Assembly (NCBI RefSeq): GCF_900055185.1
Contig: NZ_FIZX01000001.1
Coordinates: forward strand, 62,001 to 126,000
Length of the DNA: 64,000 nt
Reading direction: 5' to 3'
Source: Grimontia celer
GTDB taxonomy: Bacteria; Pseudomonadota; Gammaproteobacteria; Enterobacterales; Vibrionaceae
The translations under genes were made by a program, and so were the position numbers. Every line of letters starts with the position of its first letter. Positions within the stretch are counted from its first letter, which is position 1. Positions 35,773 to 46,616 of the stretch are shown piece by piece. The notes under the pieces are model-generated. The model ran no database searches. It saw only the letters and a program-made list of their open reading frames with translations, and was not told the DNA's origin.

Positions 35773-37077
35773 ATGACTCTGACAAGACAGCAGCAAATTG
35801 AAGCATTGGAAAAAGACTGGGCTGAAAATCCGCGTTGGAAGAACGTGAAACGTACTTACACAGCGGAAGAAGTGGTTGCCCTGCGTGGTTCATTCGTACC
35901 GGAGCAGACCATTGCCCAGCGCGGTGCTGACAAGCTTTGGGAACTGGTTAACGGTAGCGCGAAGAAAGGCTACGTGAACTGTCTTGGCGCGCTGACCGGT
36001 GGTCAGGCTGTCCAGCAAGCAAAAGCAGGTATCGAAGCGATTTATCTGTCAGGTTGGCAGGTAGCTGCGGATAACAACACTGCATCTTCTATGTACCCTG
36101 ACCAGTCACTTTACCCGGTAGATTCTGTACCTGCAGTGGTTAAGCGCATTAACAACTCTTTCCGTCGTGCAGACCAAATCCAGTGGTCTAAAGGTGGCAC
36201 GCCGGAAGAAGGTACCGATTACTTCCTGCCAATCGTTGCTGATGCAGAAGCAGGCTTCGGTGGTGTTCTGAATGCTTACGAGCTGATGCGTTCGATGATT
36301 GAAGCGGGTGCCGCGGGTGTTCACTTTGAAGACCAGCTGGCATCGGTGAAGAAATGTGGTCACATGGGTGGTAAGGTGCTGGTTCCTACCCAAGAAGCCG
36401 TTCAAAAACTGGTTGCAGCACGTCTTGCTGCCGACGTTGCAGGCACCACCACCCTTGTGATTGCGCGTACTGATGCGAACGCAGCAGACCTGCTGACATC
36501 TGATTGTGACCCTTACGATAAAGACTTCATCGAAGGCGAGCGTACTTCTGAAGGTTTCTACAAGGTTCGTGCGGGTATCGATCAGGCGATTTCACGTGGT
36601 CTGGCTTACGCACCATATGCTGACCTTATCTGGTGTGAAACCGCTACACCGGATCTGGAAGAAGCACGTCAGTTCGCTGAAGCTATTCACGCACAGTACC
36701 CAGATCAACTGCTGGCTTACAACTGTTCTCCATCGTTCAACTGGGAGAAAAATCTGGACGCGCCAACCATCGCGAAGTTCCAACAGGCACTGTCAGACAT
36801 GGGCTACAAGTACCAGTTCATCACTCTCGCGGGTATCCACAACATGTGGTACAACATGTTCGATCTGGCGCACGCTTATGCGCAAGGTGAAGGCATGCGT
36901 CACTACGTGGAGAAAGTACAGCGTCCTGAGTTTGAAGCAGCTGAGCGTGGTTACACCTTCGTTGCTCACCAACAGGAAGTGGGGACCGGTTACTTCGATA
37001 AGATGACAAACACTATTCAGGGCGGTAACTCTTCTGTGACAGCTCTGACAGGTTCTACCGAAGAAGATCAGTTCTAA
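35773..37077 (+). CDS. aceA: Isocitrate lyase
   Basis: A 434-residue isocitrate lyase, E. coli-like in length. The catalytic cysteine lies in [37 protein letters not shown] and [13 protein letters not shown] are other family marks. It splits isocitrate into glyoxylate and succinate. ATG 35773 with GAGGGAAG upstream is preferred over an in-frame start at 35755. It ends the aceBA operon and is followed by a terminator at 37088. Confidence 0.97.
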   Translation: MTLTRQQQIEALEKDWAENPRWKNVKRTYTAEEVVALRGSFVPEQTIAQRGADKLWELVNGSAKKGYVNCLGALTGGQAVQQAKAGIEAIYLSGWQVAADNNTASSMYPDQSLYPVDSVPAVVKRINNSFRRADQIQWSKGGTPEEGTDYFLPIVADAEAGFGGVLNAYELMRSMIEAGAAGVHFEDQLASVKKCGHMGGKVLVPTQEAVQKLVAARLAADVAGTTTLVIARTDANAADLLTSDCDPYDKDFIEGERTSEGFYKVRAGIDQAISRGLAYAPYADLIWCETATPDLEEARQFAEAIHAQYPDQLLAYNCSPSFNWEKNLDAPTIAKFQQALSDMGYKYQFITLAGIHNMWYNMFDLAHAYAQGEGMRHYVEKVQRPEFEAAERGYTFVAHQQEVGTGYFDKMTNTIQGGNSSVTALTGSTEEDQF

Positions 37078-37087
37078 AGCGTTACCC

Positions 37088-37134
37088 TAATCGGGCTGAT
37101 AATCCAGCCATACCTATCGGCCCGATTACTTTTT
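37088..37134 (+). terminator. aceBA terminator
   Basis: TAATCGGGC (37088-37096) pairs perfectly with GCCCGATTA (37120-37128), followed by a short T-run. It lies 10 nt past the aceA stop. Confidence 0.85.
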
Positions 37135-37140
37135 ATAACA

Positions 37141-37230
37141 TGCAAAGTCCTTAGCTGTTCATGGGCCGGAGAGCCCAGGGGTTAACTACCCCAAATCCAC
37201 GCTTTGAGCGACCTTCGGGTCGCTTTTTTT
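37141..37230 (+). ncRNA. Candidate small RNA or aceA 3'-derived RNA
   Basis: Between two terminators lies ~60 nt with small stems GGGC/GCCC (37163-37176) and GGGGT/ACCCC (37178-37192). It ends in a very strong terminator: AGCGACC-TTCG-GGTCGCT plus seven T (37207-37230). TATAAC at 37134-37139 could be a -10 box. No frame is plausible. Either an independent small RNA or a second terminator with a spacer. Confidence 0.35.
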
Positions 37231-37257
37231 GTGCCTGTGATTTGAGGCTATTGAGAG

Positions 37258-37854
37258 TTAAGGCTGGTGATTAAAATCGCGAGCAGCGCTGAGCACATCT
37301 CTATATATAGAGGGAAAGGCATCCAGTAATATTTGTCGGTGAGCGACTAAGGTTTCTGCTGTCTCAGCCAGTGGTCCCATCCGCGGACTTCGGGATGACA
37401 TGCGTCTAAGCGCAAAGGGCAGGGTGTTGATATCTGCATAAGAGGGGATCCAACCTTCCCGCCACATTTTATCTGAGAGGAACAAGTACCTTTCCGGAAG
37501 AGGGTTAGGCTCTTGCTGCGTGCTTGCCCGACACATTTCTTCAGCATTCCCGAGAAACTCGTTGAAACCGACATCATTGAAACGATCCCAATGATGGATG
37601 AGTGCATGATCCCAGAACATATCCAGGGCGATGGCACTGAAGCGGTAGAGACGCTTGGGAAATAGCGAACGGCAGGGCTTGATAGCCTCATGACTGTCGA
37701 TGAAGCGATCCACATAACGGTGAAGATAGATGGCTTTAGTGGTTTCTGGCAGAAACTTTCCGTCGGGCTTTCCGCGAACAAAATCTGCCATCAGGTTTCC
37801 CATCAACTGGCTGTTGCTATGTTTGGCAATGTGTAAATGCGCCAGATAATTCAC
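37258..37854 (-). CDS. acpH: Acyl carrier protein phosphodiesterase
   Basis: A 198-residue AcpH-family protein. It starts VNYLAHLHIAKHSNSQLMGN and continues LMADFVRGKPDGKFLP, close to the E. coli MNFLAHLHLA...ADFVRG pattern. A GTG start at 37854 with GAGGG upstream is chosen over the longer frame to 37887. It removes phosphopantetheine from acyl carrier protein. It is convergent with aceBA, and a CBS protein gene lies 67 bp upstream on the same strand. Confidence 0.9.
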   Translation of the reverse strand: MNYLAHLHIAKHSNSQLMGNLMADFVRGKPDGKFLPETTKAIYLHRYVDRFIDSHEAIKPCRSLFPKRLYRFSAIALDMFWDHALIHHWDRFNDVGFNEFLGNAEEMCRASTQQEPNPLPERYLFLSDKMWREGWIPSYADINTLPFALRRMSSRSPRMGPLAETAETLVAHRQILLDAFPSIYRDVLSAARDFNHQP

Positions 37855-37921
37855 GCGCCCTCTGGATCTTTCCTTGAATCGGAGCACTTAGCCTATCTCA
37901 AGTGGCACGTGTTTGTCGCTA

Positions 37922-38371
37922 TCAGACCACTTCTTCCTCTTCTTCCATTGGCTCCGTTTCTTCTTGGATCTCCAAAAGGTTAATGGCAATGGCAACGAAA
38001 TCACTGTCGGTGATAATACCGACCAGCTTATCGTCTTCAACGACAGGCAAGCAGCCAATCTTACGCTTCTGCAAATATAGTGCAGCCTCCTTGAGCCCGG
38101 CACACGGTGACACCGTATATAAAGAACGCTTGAGGAAGCGCGACAAAGGCGCTTGCATTGGGTCGTTATCGCCAACTGCTTTTTCCAGACTGGATGTTTG
38201 AGCAGCGAGTACGTCACGCTGCGTGACCAGACCTTCTAGTTTTCCTAAAGCACTGACGATAGGAATGTGGCGAATACAACGGGAATCCATCAGGCACTTT
38301 GCGTCAGATATCTTATCCTTAGAAGAGAGTGTGATGGGGTCGGAACTCATCATGTCATTTACGGTAAACAT
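37922..38371 (-). CDS. CBS-domain pair protein
   Basis: A 149-residue protein with two CBS domains: MFTVNDMMSSDPITLSSKDK to LEGLVTQRDVLAA, and APLSRFLKRSLYTVSP to LVGIITDSDFVAIA. The tail is strongly acidic (EIQEETEPMEEEEEVV). CBS pairs bind adenosyl ligands and regulate partners. No partner is obvious nearby, so the target is unknown. Confidence 0.88.
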   Translation of the reverse strand: MFTVNDMMSSDPITLSSKDKISDAKCLMDSRCIRHIPIVSALGKLEGLVTQRDVLAAQTSSLEKAVGDNDPMQAPLSRFLKRSLYTVSPCAGLKEAALYLQKRKIGCLPVVEDDKLVGIITDSDFVAIAINLLEIQEETEPMEEEEEVV

Positions 38372-38563
38372 TCTGCCTCCAGAAACACATAATAAAAGTA
38401 AGGCTATATCCCGAATGTAGCTAAAAAGGCAGAGACTTTAGGTGACGACATTCAAACTTCCATTCGGAAGATTTGAATGACACCAAGGTTGTTTCTAGCA
38501 GTAGCAACGCACCGGGGCGCAGTGGCGCCGAACAACACCTTTTTGTTTATAGGGGCGATGATA

Positions 38564-39541
38564 ATGCGCATGAAACTCCTAATACTGTCCTTACTTTTTT
38601 CGTCATTTTTGGGGCAGGCCGCAGAGCCGTCTCCCAATGTTGTTGGTGGGACAGATGCTTCCATTAGCGACGCACCTTGGCAGGCTTTCCTCAGAATTGG
38701 TAACGCCTTTTGTGGTGGGGTAGTGATATCCAGCCGATGGATTTTGACCGCGGCACATTGCCTTGATACTGCCGATGACGATGACCCTTTTTCTCTGGCT
38801 TCAGCCAACACCGTCTCGGTTTATACGGGAACAGCGGAAATTAACGGGGCAAACTTTTCCAGCTTTCAATCTTCTGTCGAGGCAATTTATGCCAACAGCA
38901 GTTACAACAAAGACACGCTGCAAAACGATATTGCCTTGGTACAACTTTCCTCGGATGTTCATCCTAATGCTTCAACCGTGGTGTTGCCCAATGACACAGT
39001 ACAGGCTGCCGTCGATGCGACAGGAAACCTCAACAACAATGATATGCGGCTAACTGGCTGGGGTTACACCGATACGGGGCGAAGCCAATCGACGACAACA
39101 TTGCAAAAAGCCACGCTCTCAGCGGTAAGTGATGCAAGTTGTGCATCTGCTTGGGGTTCAACGCTGACAAACGTTTCTGACTATCAGTCCAAATATTTCT
39201 GCGCCCAGGCGAGTGGTGTTGGTGCTTGTAACGGAGACTCGGGCGGCCCATTGATTTGGTATGATCCTTCGCGCGCTGGTGATGCTGATGGCGGTGCGAC
39301 TTTGATTGGTGTGGTGAGTTTTGGTGTGGCTTCGCAGTGCGCGTCGCCAACTATTCCTGATGTTTATACTCAGGTGGCCAGTTACACAGGCTGGATTTCC
39401 AACTGCCAGAGTGGGAGTTGTGCGAGCCGGTCTTCCGTAGTTGTAGAAAGCAGTGGGGGAGGTGGCAGTGGTAGCTTCGGTTTTTACGCAGTAGCAATTA
39501 TTTTGCTTTCTGGATGGCGCATGACTCTCAGAGGTGCATAG
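38564..39541 (+). CDS. Secreted trypsin-like serine protease with GlyGly-CTERM tail
   Basis: A 325-residue S1 protease. It has a signal peptide (LLILSLLFSSFLGQAAE), activation-type NVVGGTDAS, and the catalytic triad: His in ILTAAHC, Asp in QNDIALVQL and Ser in GACNGDSGGPLIW. The C-terminus has a glycine-rich linker (SSGGGGSGS), a hydrophobic helix and a basic end, fitting the GlyGly-CTERM sorting signal processed by rhombosortase after type II secretion. ATG 38564 is chosen because it best places GGGG as the Shine-Dalgarno. A second such protease follows at 39694, suggesting duplication. Confidence 0.88.
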   Translation: MRMKLLILSLLFSSFLGQAAEPSPNVVGGTDASISDAPWQAFLRIGNAFCGGVVISSRWILTAAHCLDTADDDDPFSLASANTVSVYTGTAEINGANFSSFQSSVEAIYANSSYNKDTLQNDIALVQLSSDVHPNASTVVLPNDTVQAAVDATGNLNNNDMRLTGWGYTDTGRSQSTTTLQKATLSAVSDASCASAWGSTLTNVSDYQSKYFCAQASGVGACNGDSGGPLIWYDPSRAGDADGGATLIGVVSFGVASQCASPTIPDVYTQVASYTGWISNCQSGSCASRSSVVVESSGGGGSGSFGFYAVAIILLSGWRMTLRGA

Positions 39542-39693
39542 AGTATGTGTTTGGTTGCACTTTTTGAGGTTTGGTATTGAGACTGTGATGTAAAATTGAG
39601 ATTTGGCAGGTGTGACAAGCCACACAAGCTTGTGTTTCGGTGTCTATCCGATACCTTCGTTGAATGATAAGGAAGTTATTCGCGAGGAAAGTA

Positions 39694-40716
39694 ATGAGAA
39701 GTTGGCAACTTACCGCTCTGGCTATAACAATGGGCTTTAGTAGTTTAGCCAGTGCTAGCACTGCTGTTACTCCTGAGCCGAGGATTATCGGCGGTGGCTA
39801 TGAACCCATAGGTAATGTGCCTTGGCAAGTTTTCATTCAATCGAATTCTGGCTTGGGAGATTACGTCTGCGGTGGTGTGGTCATTTCAGAACAGTATGTT
39901 CTCACTGCTGCGCATTGTATGGACAAGGATCTTGTTGATGGTGATGGAAATGTTGTTCCTTATTTACCTAGCGAAGTGACTGTTTATTCCGGTGTTGAGG
40001 ATTTGAGCAATCTCGCCGGAAATGAGATCTCAGTAAGCGAAATAACGATTCATCCAAACTATAACGACTTTTCTTTAGTGTTCGATATTGCAGTAATACG
40101 CTTGGCCGGCAATTTGCCGAGTAGCGCTCAACCTGTTGTTATCCTCCCACCTTCAGACGAAACTCAGCTAGAGAGCGAATTCTCGTTAGCTACACCAAAT
40201 AATCTATTCGTTGGTGGATGGGGCCGATTTTCTAATAGTTCTAACAGTATTAGTCGATACTACAAAAGTACGGTGCTCACAGGAGAGCCAGACAGTCAAT
40301 GCTCCATCATCAATCTAACAGACAGCTCAGATTATCTTTGTGCTACTTCTAACGAGGTAACAGGCTCTTGTAATGGAGATTCTGGAGGTGGCTTGATTTG
40401 GCGTGATCCCTCACATGCTTCTGATAGTGATATGGGATATCGTGTTGTTGGTGTGGTGAGTTGGGGAAGTAACACATGTGGTATTCCTGGCGATGAAGAT
40501 GTGTTTGCCCAAGTCACATCTTATTATTCTTGGATTGATACACAGGTGGGTGGATATACGCCACCAAACTCCACTTTTACTGTCGATATATTTGATACGA
40601 GTGATAGCTATGATCCGACACCGACATCCCCTGCTCCCTCTGGAGGTGGCGGCTCTTTCGCTTGGCTATCACTGCTCTCATTAGGGCTTCTGACTTTCCG
40701 TCGCCGACTGTCATAA
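39694..40716 (+). CDS. Second trypsin-like protease with GlyGly-CTERM tail
   Basis: A 340-residue S1 protease with a signal peptide (QLTALAITMGFSSLASAS), RIIGGGYEPIGNVPWQVF, the catalytic His in VLTAAHC, Asp in FDIAVIRLAG and Ser in GSCNGDSGGGLIW. The usual GDSGGP is GDSGGG here. The C-terminus SPAPSGGGGSFAW, hydrophobic helix and FRRRLS are a textbook GlyGly-CTERM. ATG 39694 with GAGG about 7 nt upstream is preferred over 39664. It shares fold and tail with the gene 152 bp upstream but is clearly diverged and AT-richer. Confidence 0.87.
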   Translation: MRSWQLTALAITMGFSSLASASTAVTPEPRIIGGGYEPIGNVPWQVFIQSNSGLGDYVCGGVVISEQYVLTAAHCMDKDLVDGDGNVVPYLPSEVTVYSGVEDLSNLAGNEISVSEITIHPNYNDFSLVFDIAVIRLAGNLPSSAQPVVILPPSDETQLESEFSLATPNNLFVGGWGRFSNSSNSISRYYKSTVLTGEPDSQCSIINLTDSSDYLCATSNEVTGSCNGDSGGGLIWRDPSHASDSDMGYRVVGVVSWGSNTCGIPGDEDVFAQVTSYYSWIDTQVGGYTPPNSTFTVDIFDTSDSYDPTPTSPAPSGGGGSFAWLSLLSLGLLTFRRRLS

Positions 40717-40823
40717 CTCTTCACAATTTGCCTGCTGGAATTGCAGCGTGCAAGCCCCATCCTGCTTGATATTGCAGCACAGCGGCCTATACTAGCGGGC
40801 TGCTGTAGAATGGGGCTTTTTCG

Positions 40824-41879
40824 ATGCAAGTATCCGATTTTCATTTTGACCTTCCAGACTCGCTGATCGCGCGTTATCCGCAGGCTGATCGTACTGCAAG
40901 CCGTTTGCTGCAACTGAACGGCAATACCGGTGAGCTGAGTCATAAGCAATTCACTGACATCCTTGATCTTGTCGAGCCAGGTGACTTGATGGTGTTCAAT
41001 AACACCCGGGTAATCCCTGCGCGTGTCTATGGCCGCAAAGCGTCCGGTGGCAAGATTGAAGTGCTTGTGGAGCGTATGCTGGATGAGAAGTCGATCCTTG
41101 CACATGTTCGTGCTTCTAAACCGCCTAAGCCGGGTACACAATTGTTCCTGGGTGAAAATGACGAGTTTGAAGCGGAAATGGTTGCCCGTCATGATGCGCT
41201 TTTTGAAATCCACTTCAGCGGCGAGCAAGCTGTTCTTGATATCTTAAATCAGGTTGGCCACATGCCGTTGCCACCTTACATCGATCGCCCTGATGAAGAG
41301 TCGGATAAAGAGCGTTACCAAACGGTTTACAACGAAAAACCGGGTGCAGTCGCTGCACCAACAGCAGGTCTGCACTTTGATGAAAACATCCTTGCAGCGC
41401 TGAAAGAGAAAGGCGTAGAAACGGCATTTGTGACTCTTCACGTTGGCGCGGGTACTTTCCAACCCGTGCGTGTCGATGACATCAATGATCACGTGATGCA
41501 TTCCGAATATGCTGAAGTGCCGCAAGAAGTGGTAGATGCAGTTCTGGCAACCAAAGCGCGCGGAAACCGCGTGATTGCAGTAGGCACAACGTCAGTCCGT
41601 TCACTGGAAAGTGCGGCTCAGCATTCAAAGAATGAAAGCACTGAGCTGAAACCTTTCTTCAACGATACCCAGATTTTCATCTATCCGGGTTACGAATGGC
41701 AGCTGGTGGACGCATTGGTGACTAACTTCCACCTGCCGGAATCGACGCTGATCATGCTGGTGTCTTCTTTTGCAGGTTATGAGCATGTGATGAATGCCTA
41801 TCAAGAAGCCGTGAACAATGAATATCGTTTCTTCAGTTACGGAGATGCGATGTTTGTCACCCGCCAGACTGAGGTATAA
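40824..41879 (+). CDS. queA: S-adenosylmethionine:tRNA ribosyltransferase-isomerase
   Basis: A 351-residue QueA. Marks include [20 protein letters not shown] at the start, [32 protein letters not shown] and [19 protein letters not shown]. It builds epoxyqueuosine on tRNA using the ribosyl group of SAM. It heads the queA-tgt-yajC-secD-secF cluster found throughout gammaproteobacteria. A strong hairpin separates it from tgt. Confidence 0.97.
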   Translation: MQVSDFHFDLPDSLIARYPQADRTASRLLQLNGNTGELSHKQFTDILDLVEPGDLMVFNNTRVIPARVYGRKASGGKIEVLVERMLDEKSILAHVRASKPPKPGTQLFLGENDEFEAEMVARHDALFEIHFSGEQAVLDILNQVGHMPLPPYIDRPDEESDKERYQTVYNEKPGAVAAPTAGLHFDENILAALKEKGVETAFVTLHVGAGTFQPVRVDDINDHVMHSEYAEVPQEVVDAVLATKARGNRVIAVGTTSVRSLESAAQHSKNESTELKPFFNDTQIFIYPGYEWQLVDALVTNFHLPESTLIMLVSSFAGYEHVMNAYQEAVNNEYRFFSYGDAMFVTRQTEV

Positions 41880-41919
41880 TCAGACGCTGGCTTTTACACC
41901 GCATCGCCTTTGGGGATGA

Positions 41920-43155
<1,236 letters not shown>

Positions 43156-43162
43156 GAATTCT

Positions 43163-43194
43163 CGCCTCGCCAAAAGAGTGCTTTTGGGGAGGCG
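43163..43194. other. Long stem-loop between tgt and yajC
   Basis: CGCCTCGCCAAAAG and CTTTTGGGGAGGCG form a 14-bp stem with one mismatch and a 4-nt loop. No T-run follows on the plus strand, so RNA processing or protection of an mRNA end is as likely as termination. Confidence 0.55.
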
Positions 43195-43236
43195 AAAATC
43201 TAGAAAATGTTCATATTGATACGAGGACGTTACTGA

Positions 43237-43566
43237 ATGTTTATTTCTCAAGCTCATGCAGCAGCAGAAGGCGCACCACAAGGCGGCGGTATGCAGCTAT
43301 TTATCATGCTTGGCCTGTTTGCCGTTATTTTCTATTTCATGATTTACCGTCCACAGGCGAAACGTGTGAAAGAGCACAAGAACCTGATGGCATCAATGGG
43401 CAAGGGCGATGAAGTTCTGACCGGTGGCGGCCTGGTGGGTAAAATCACCAAAATTTCAGATGACAACGACTTCATCGTTATCGCACTGAGCGACAACAAC
43501 GAAGTGACCATCAAAAAGGATTTTGTGACTGCAGTTCTGCCAAAAGGCACTATTCAGTCGCTGTAA
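43237..43566 (+). CDS. yajC: Sec translocon accessory protein YajC
   Basis: A 109-residue YajC: one membrane helix (about 19-36, MQLFIMLGLFAVIFYFMIYR) then a basic cytoplasmic domain starting PQAKRVKEHK, with GDEVLTGGGLVGKI. It associates with SecDF at the SecYEG channel. ATG 43237 has GAGGACG upstream. It precedes secD by 26 bp. Confidence 0.96.
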   Translation: MFISQAHAAAEGAPQGGGMQLFIMLGLFAVIFYFMIYRPQAKRVKEHKNLMASMGKGDEVLTGGGLVGKITKISDDNDFIVIALSDNNEVTIKKDFVTAVLPKGTIQSL

Positions 43567-43592
43567 ACCCATAGCCATAAAGGATCCTAGCA

Positions 43593-45446
43593 GTGCTAAA
43601 CCGTTATCCTTTGTGGAAGTACATTATGGTGGTGTTGGTCATTTTTGTCGGCGCCCTTTATGCACTTCCCAATATCTACGGTGAAGATCCAGCGGTTCAA
43701 ATCACCGGGGCGCGTGGCGCCTCGGTTGATCTCTCCACACTGGACACCGTCAAATCTTCCCTCGAAAAAGATAAAATCTCTTATAAATCCATTGCGCTAG
43801 AAAACGGCACTGTACTGGTTCGTTTCTCCGACACTGATAATCAGATTGAAGCTCGTGACGTCTTAAACGGCGAACTCAAAGATGATGGTCTGATTGTTGC
43901 GCTTAACCTTGCTCCTGCAACGCCTGATTGGCTGGAAGCAATTGGTGCTAACCCAATGAAACTGGGTCTGGACCTCCGTGGTGGTGTGCATTTCCTGATG
44001 GAAGTGGACATGGATGCGGCAATGGAAAAACTCCTCACCCAGCAGGAAGACACCTTCCGTACTGAACTTCGTGAAGCCAAAATCCGCTATCGTGGTATCC
44101 GCGTCGGCGGTGATGAAAATATTGAAGTCATGCTGCGTAACGAAGCGGACATGGATGCTGCAGAAAGTGAACTCGCAAGACTGCACCCAGATATGGTGTT
44201 CAGCACCGATAGTGCCCGTTTTGCCGTTTCTGCGAAATTCACTGAGGAACGTCTTCAGGAAATTCGTAACTACGCCGTTGAGCAGAACATTACAATCCTG
44301 CGTAACCGTGTGAATGAACTGGGTGTTGCAGAACCATTGGTACAACGCCAGGGCGCAAGCCGTATCGTAGTTGAGTTACCGGGTGTTCAAGACACTGCAC
44401 GTGCAAAAGAAATCCTGGGTGCAACAGCAACCCTGGAATTCCGTGAAGTTGATGACAGCGCCGATCCGGTTGCTGCGGCTGCTGGCCGTGTTCCACCGGG
44501 CAGTGAAATCAAATACACCCGCGACGGTCGTCCGGTTGTGCTGAAAAAACGTGTGATTCTGGGCGGCTCAAGCATCACTGATGCGAGCTCGAGCTTCGAC
44601 GAATACAGTCGTCCGCAGGTGAACATCTCACTGGATAGCGACGGCGGCAGCAAAATGGCAGCGTTCAGTAAGAACAATGTCGGCAAGCTGATGGCGACGG
44701 TATTTGCGGAATATAAAGACAGCGGTAAGCGTGATGAAAACGGCAAGATTATCCTTTCCAAACATGAGGAAGTGATCAACCAGGCAACGATTCAGACTGC
44801 GCTGGGCCGTAACTTCCGTATCACGGGTATCGACTCTCAAGCTGAAGCACATAACCTCGCACTGCTGCTGCGCGCAGGTGCTCTGATTGCACCAATCTCT
44901 ATCGTTGAAGAGCGCACCATTGGTCCATCAATGGGTCAACAGAACATTGATATGGGTATCAAAGCTTGTATCTGGGGTCTGCTGGCGGTCATGTTGTTTA
45001 CGCTTGTTTACTACCGTCGTTTCGGTCTTTTTGCGAACTGCGCGCTGGCGGCGAACATCATCCTGATTATCGGTGTGATGTCGATGATTCCAGGGGCAAC
45101 CATGACCCTGCCGGGTATCGCAGGTATCGTTCTGACAGTAGGTATGGCGGTTGATGCCAACGTCCTTATCTTTGAGCGTATCCGTGAGGAACTCAATGAA
45201 GGGCGTAATCCTCAGCAAGCGATCCATCAGGGTTATGCGAACGCATTCAGCACCATTGCCGATGCGAACATCACCACACTGATCACTGCAATCATTCTGT
45301 TTGCTGTGGGCACAGGCGCGGTGAAAGGCTTCGCTGTGACACTGTCGATCGGTATTCTGACGTCTATGTTTACTGCAATTATCGGTACCCGTTGCCTGGT
45401 TAACCTGGTGTACGGCGGTAAGCGCATTAACAAGCTGTCGATTTAA
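43593..45446 (+). CDS. secD: Protein translocase subunit SecD
   Basis: A 617-residue SecD. An N-terminal membrane helix (about residues 7-25) is followed by the large periplasmic P1 domain with the family mark [20 protein letters not shown]. Five further helices follow, with [16 protein letters not shown] in the proton-path region. With SecF it uses the proton motive force to pull proteins out of the SecYEG channel. It starts at GTG 43593. secF follows 12 bp downstream. Confidence 0.97.
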   Translation: MLNRYPLWKYIMVVLVIFVGALYALPNIYGEDPAVQITGARGASVDLSTLDTVKSSLEKDKISYKSIALENGTVLVRFSDTDNQIEARDVLNGELKDDGLIVALNLAPATPDWLEAIGANPMKLGLDLRGGVHFLMEVDMDAAMEKLLTQQEDTFRTELREAKIRYRGIRVGGDENIEVMLRNEADMDAAESELARLHPDMVFSTDSARFAVSAKFTEERLQEIRNYAVEQNITILRNRVNELGVAEPLVQRQGASRIVVELPGVQDTARAKEILGATATLEFREVDDSADPVAAAAGRVPPGSEIKYTRDGRPVVLKKRVILGGSSITDASSSFDEYSRPQVNISLDSDGGSKMAAFSKNNVGKLMATVFAEYKDSGKRDENGKIILSKHEEVINQATIQTALGRNFRITGIDSQAEAHNLALLLRAGALIAPISIVEERTIGPSMGQQNIDMGIKACIWGLLAVMLFTLVYYRRFGLFANCALAANIILIIGVMSMIPGATMTLPGIAGIVLTVGMAVDANVLIFERIREELNEGRNPQQAIHQGYANAFSTIADANITTLITAIILFAVGTGAVKGFAVTLSIGILTSMFTAIIGTRCLVNLVYGGKRINKLSI

Positions 45447-45458
45447 GGAGGCATTAAG

Positions 45459-46409
45459 ATGTTTCAACTATTAAGGCCTGACTTTAGCATCGACTTTATG
45501 CGTTGGTCGAAGCCGGCATTTTTCTTGTCGGTTGTCATGATTGCCGCTTCTATTTTCAGCCTGTCTACCAAATGGCTGAACTGGGGCTTGGACTTCACCG
45601 GTGGTACGCTGATTGAAGTGGGTTTTGAGCAACCAGCAAACCTGCCACTGATTCGTGAATCACTGGAAGCAAAAGGCTTTGGTGATGCGATCGTTCAGAA
45701 CTTTGGTACTGCACGTGACGTGATGGTTCGTCTTCGTCCACGCGAAGATGCGCAGGGTGAATTACTGGGTAACCAGATTCTGGATGCCATTAAAGAAGGT
45801 ACGGGTCAGGCAGTAGAAATGCGCCGTATCGAGTTCGTTGGCCCGAACGTGGGTGACGAACTGACAGAAGCAGGTGGTCTGGCGATACTGGTATCGCTGA
45901 TCTGTATTCTGCTTTATGTCTCTTTGCGATTCGAGTGGCGCCTGGCGGCGGGTGCAGTTGTTTCTCTCGCACACGACGTGATTATCACGCTGGGTATCTT
46001 CTCGTTCCTTCAGATCGAAGTTGACCTGACCATCGTCGCAGCATTGTTGACCGTTGTCGGTTACTCACTCAACGATACCATCGTTGTTTATGACCGTATC
46101 CGTGAAAACTTCCGCAAGATGCGTAAGGGCGATGCCGATGAAATAGTGAACGCGTCTGTGTCGCAGACACTAAGCCGTACTTTGATTACGTCTGGTACAA
46201 CGTTGTTCGTAGTGATTGCGCTCTTCCTTCAAGGCGGTGCCATGATCCACGGCTTTGCGACTGCATTGCTGATTGGTATTACTATCGGTACCTACTCGTC
46301 TATCTACGTGGCTTCTGCACTGGCGCTCAAGTTGGGTATTACCCGCGAGCATCTGCTTCCACCGCCACCGGTGGAAAAAGAAGGCGAAGAATTCGACAGT
46401 ATGCCTTAA
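45459..46409 (+). CDS. secF: Protein translocase subunit SecF
   Basis: A 316-residue SecF with six membrane helices and the marks KWLNWGLDFTGGTLIEVGFE and VVGYSLNDTIVVYDRIREN. AAGGAGG precedes the ATG. It forms the SecDF complex. A strong terminator (46412-46439) ends the queA-secF cluster. Confidence 0.97.
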   Translation: MFQLLRPDFSIDFMRWSKPAFFLSVVMIAASIFSLSTKWLNWGLDFTGGTLIEVGFEQPANLPLIRESLEAKGFGDAIVQNFGTARDVMVRLRPREDAQGELLGNQILDAIKEGTGQAVEMRRIEFVGPNVGDELTEAGGLAILVSLICILLYVSLRFEWRLAAGAVVSLAHDVIITLGIFSFLQIEVDLTIVAALLTVVGYSLNDTIVVYDRIRENFRKMRKGDADEIVNASVSQTLSRTLITSGTTLFVVIALFLQGGAMIHGFATALLIGITIGTYSSIYVASALALKLGITREHLLPPPPVEKEGEEFDSMP

Positions 46410-46411
46410 CA

Positions 46412-46439
46412 AAAAACGGAGCCGATTGGCTCCGTTTTT
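46412..46439 (+). terminator. secF terminator
   Basis: AAAAACGGAGCC-GATT-GGCTCCGTTTTT, a perfect stem with A and T runs, immediately after secF. Confidence 0.92.
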
Positions 46440-46446
46440 GTTTGAG

Positions 46447-46510
46447 GCCCTAGGGCCTAGGAAAAGCAGGTCCTAGGAAAAGCAGGTCCTAGGAAGAGCA
46501 ATAGCACTAG
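46447..46510. repeat. CCTAGG-rich intergenic repeat, second locus
   Basis: Contains GCAGGTCCTAGGAAAAGCAG-type units in tandem and CCTAGGAAGAGCAATAGC. The same elements occur at 31428-31460. It lies between the secF and suhB terminators. Confidence 0.75.
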
Positions 46511-46570
46511 GTATATGGATCTAACGGCTTAAACGACCTAGCCAGTCCCCAGCGCTCCTAGCCCATAAAC

Positions 46571-46599
46571 AAAAACGGCGTCCCGAGGGACGCCGTTTT
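46571..46599 (-). terminator. suhB terminator
   Basis: AAAACGGCGTCCC-GA-GGGACGCCGTTTT forms a 13-bp stem with A/T flanks, just past the suhB stop on the minus strand. Confidence 0.9.
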
Positions 46600-46616
46600 A
46601 TTGATTCCAAAGAACC

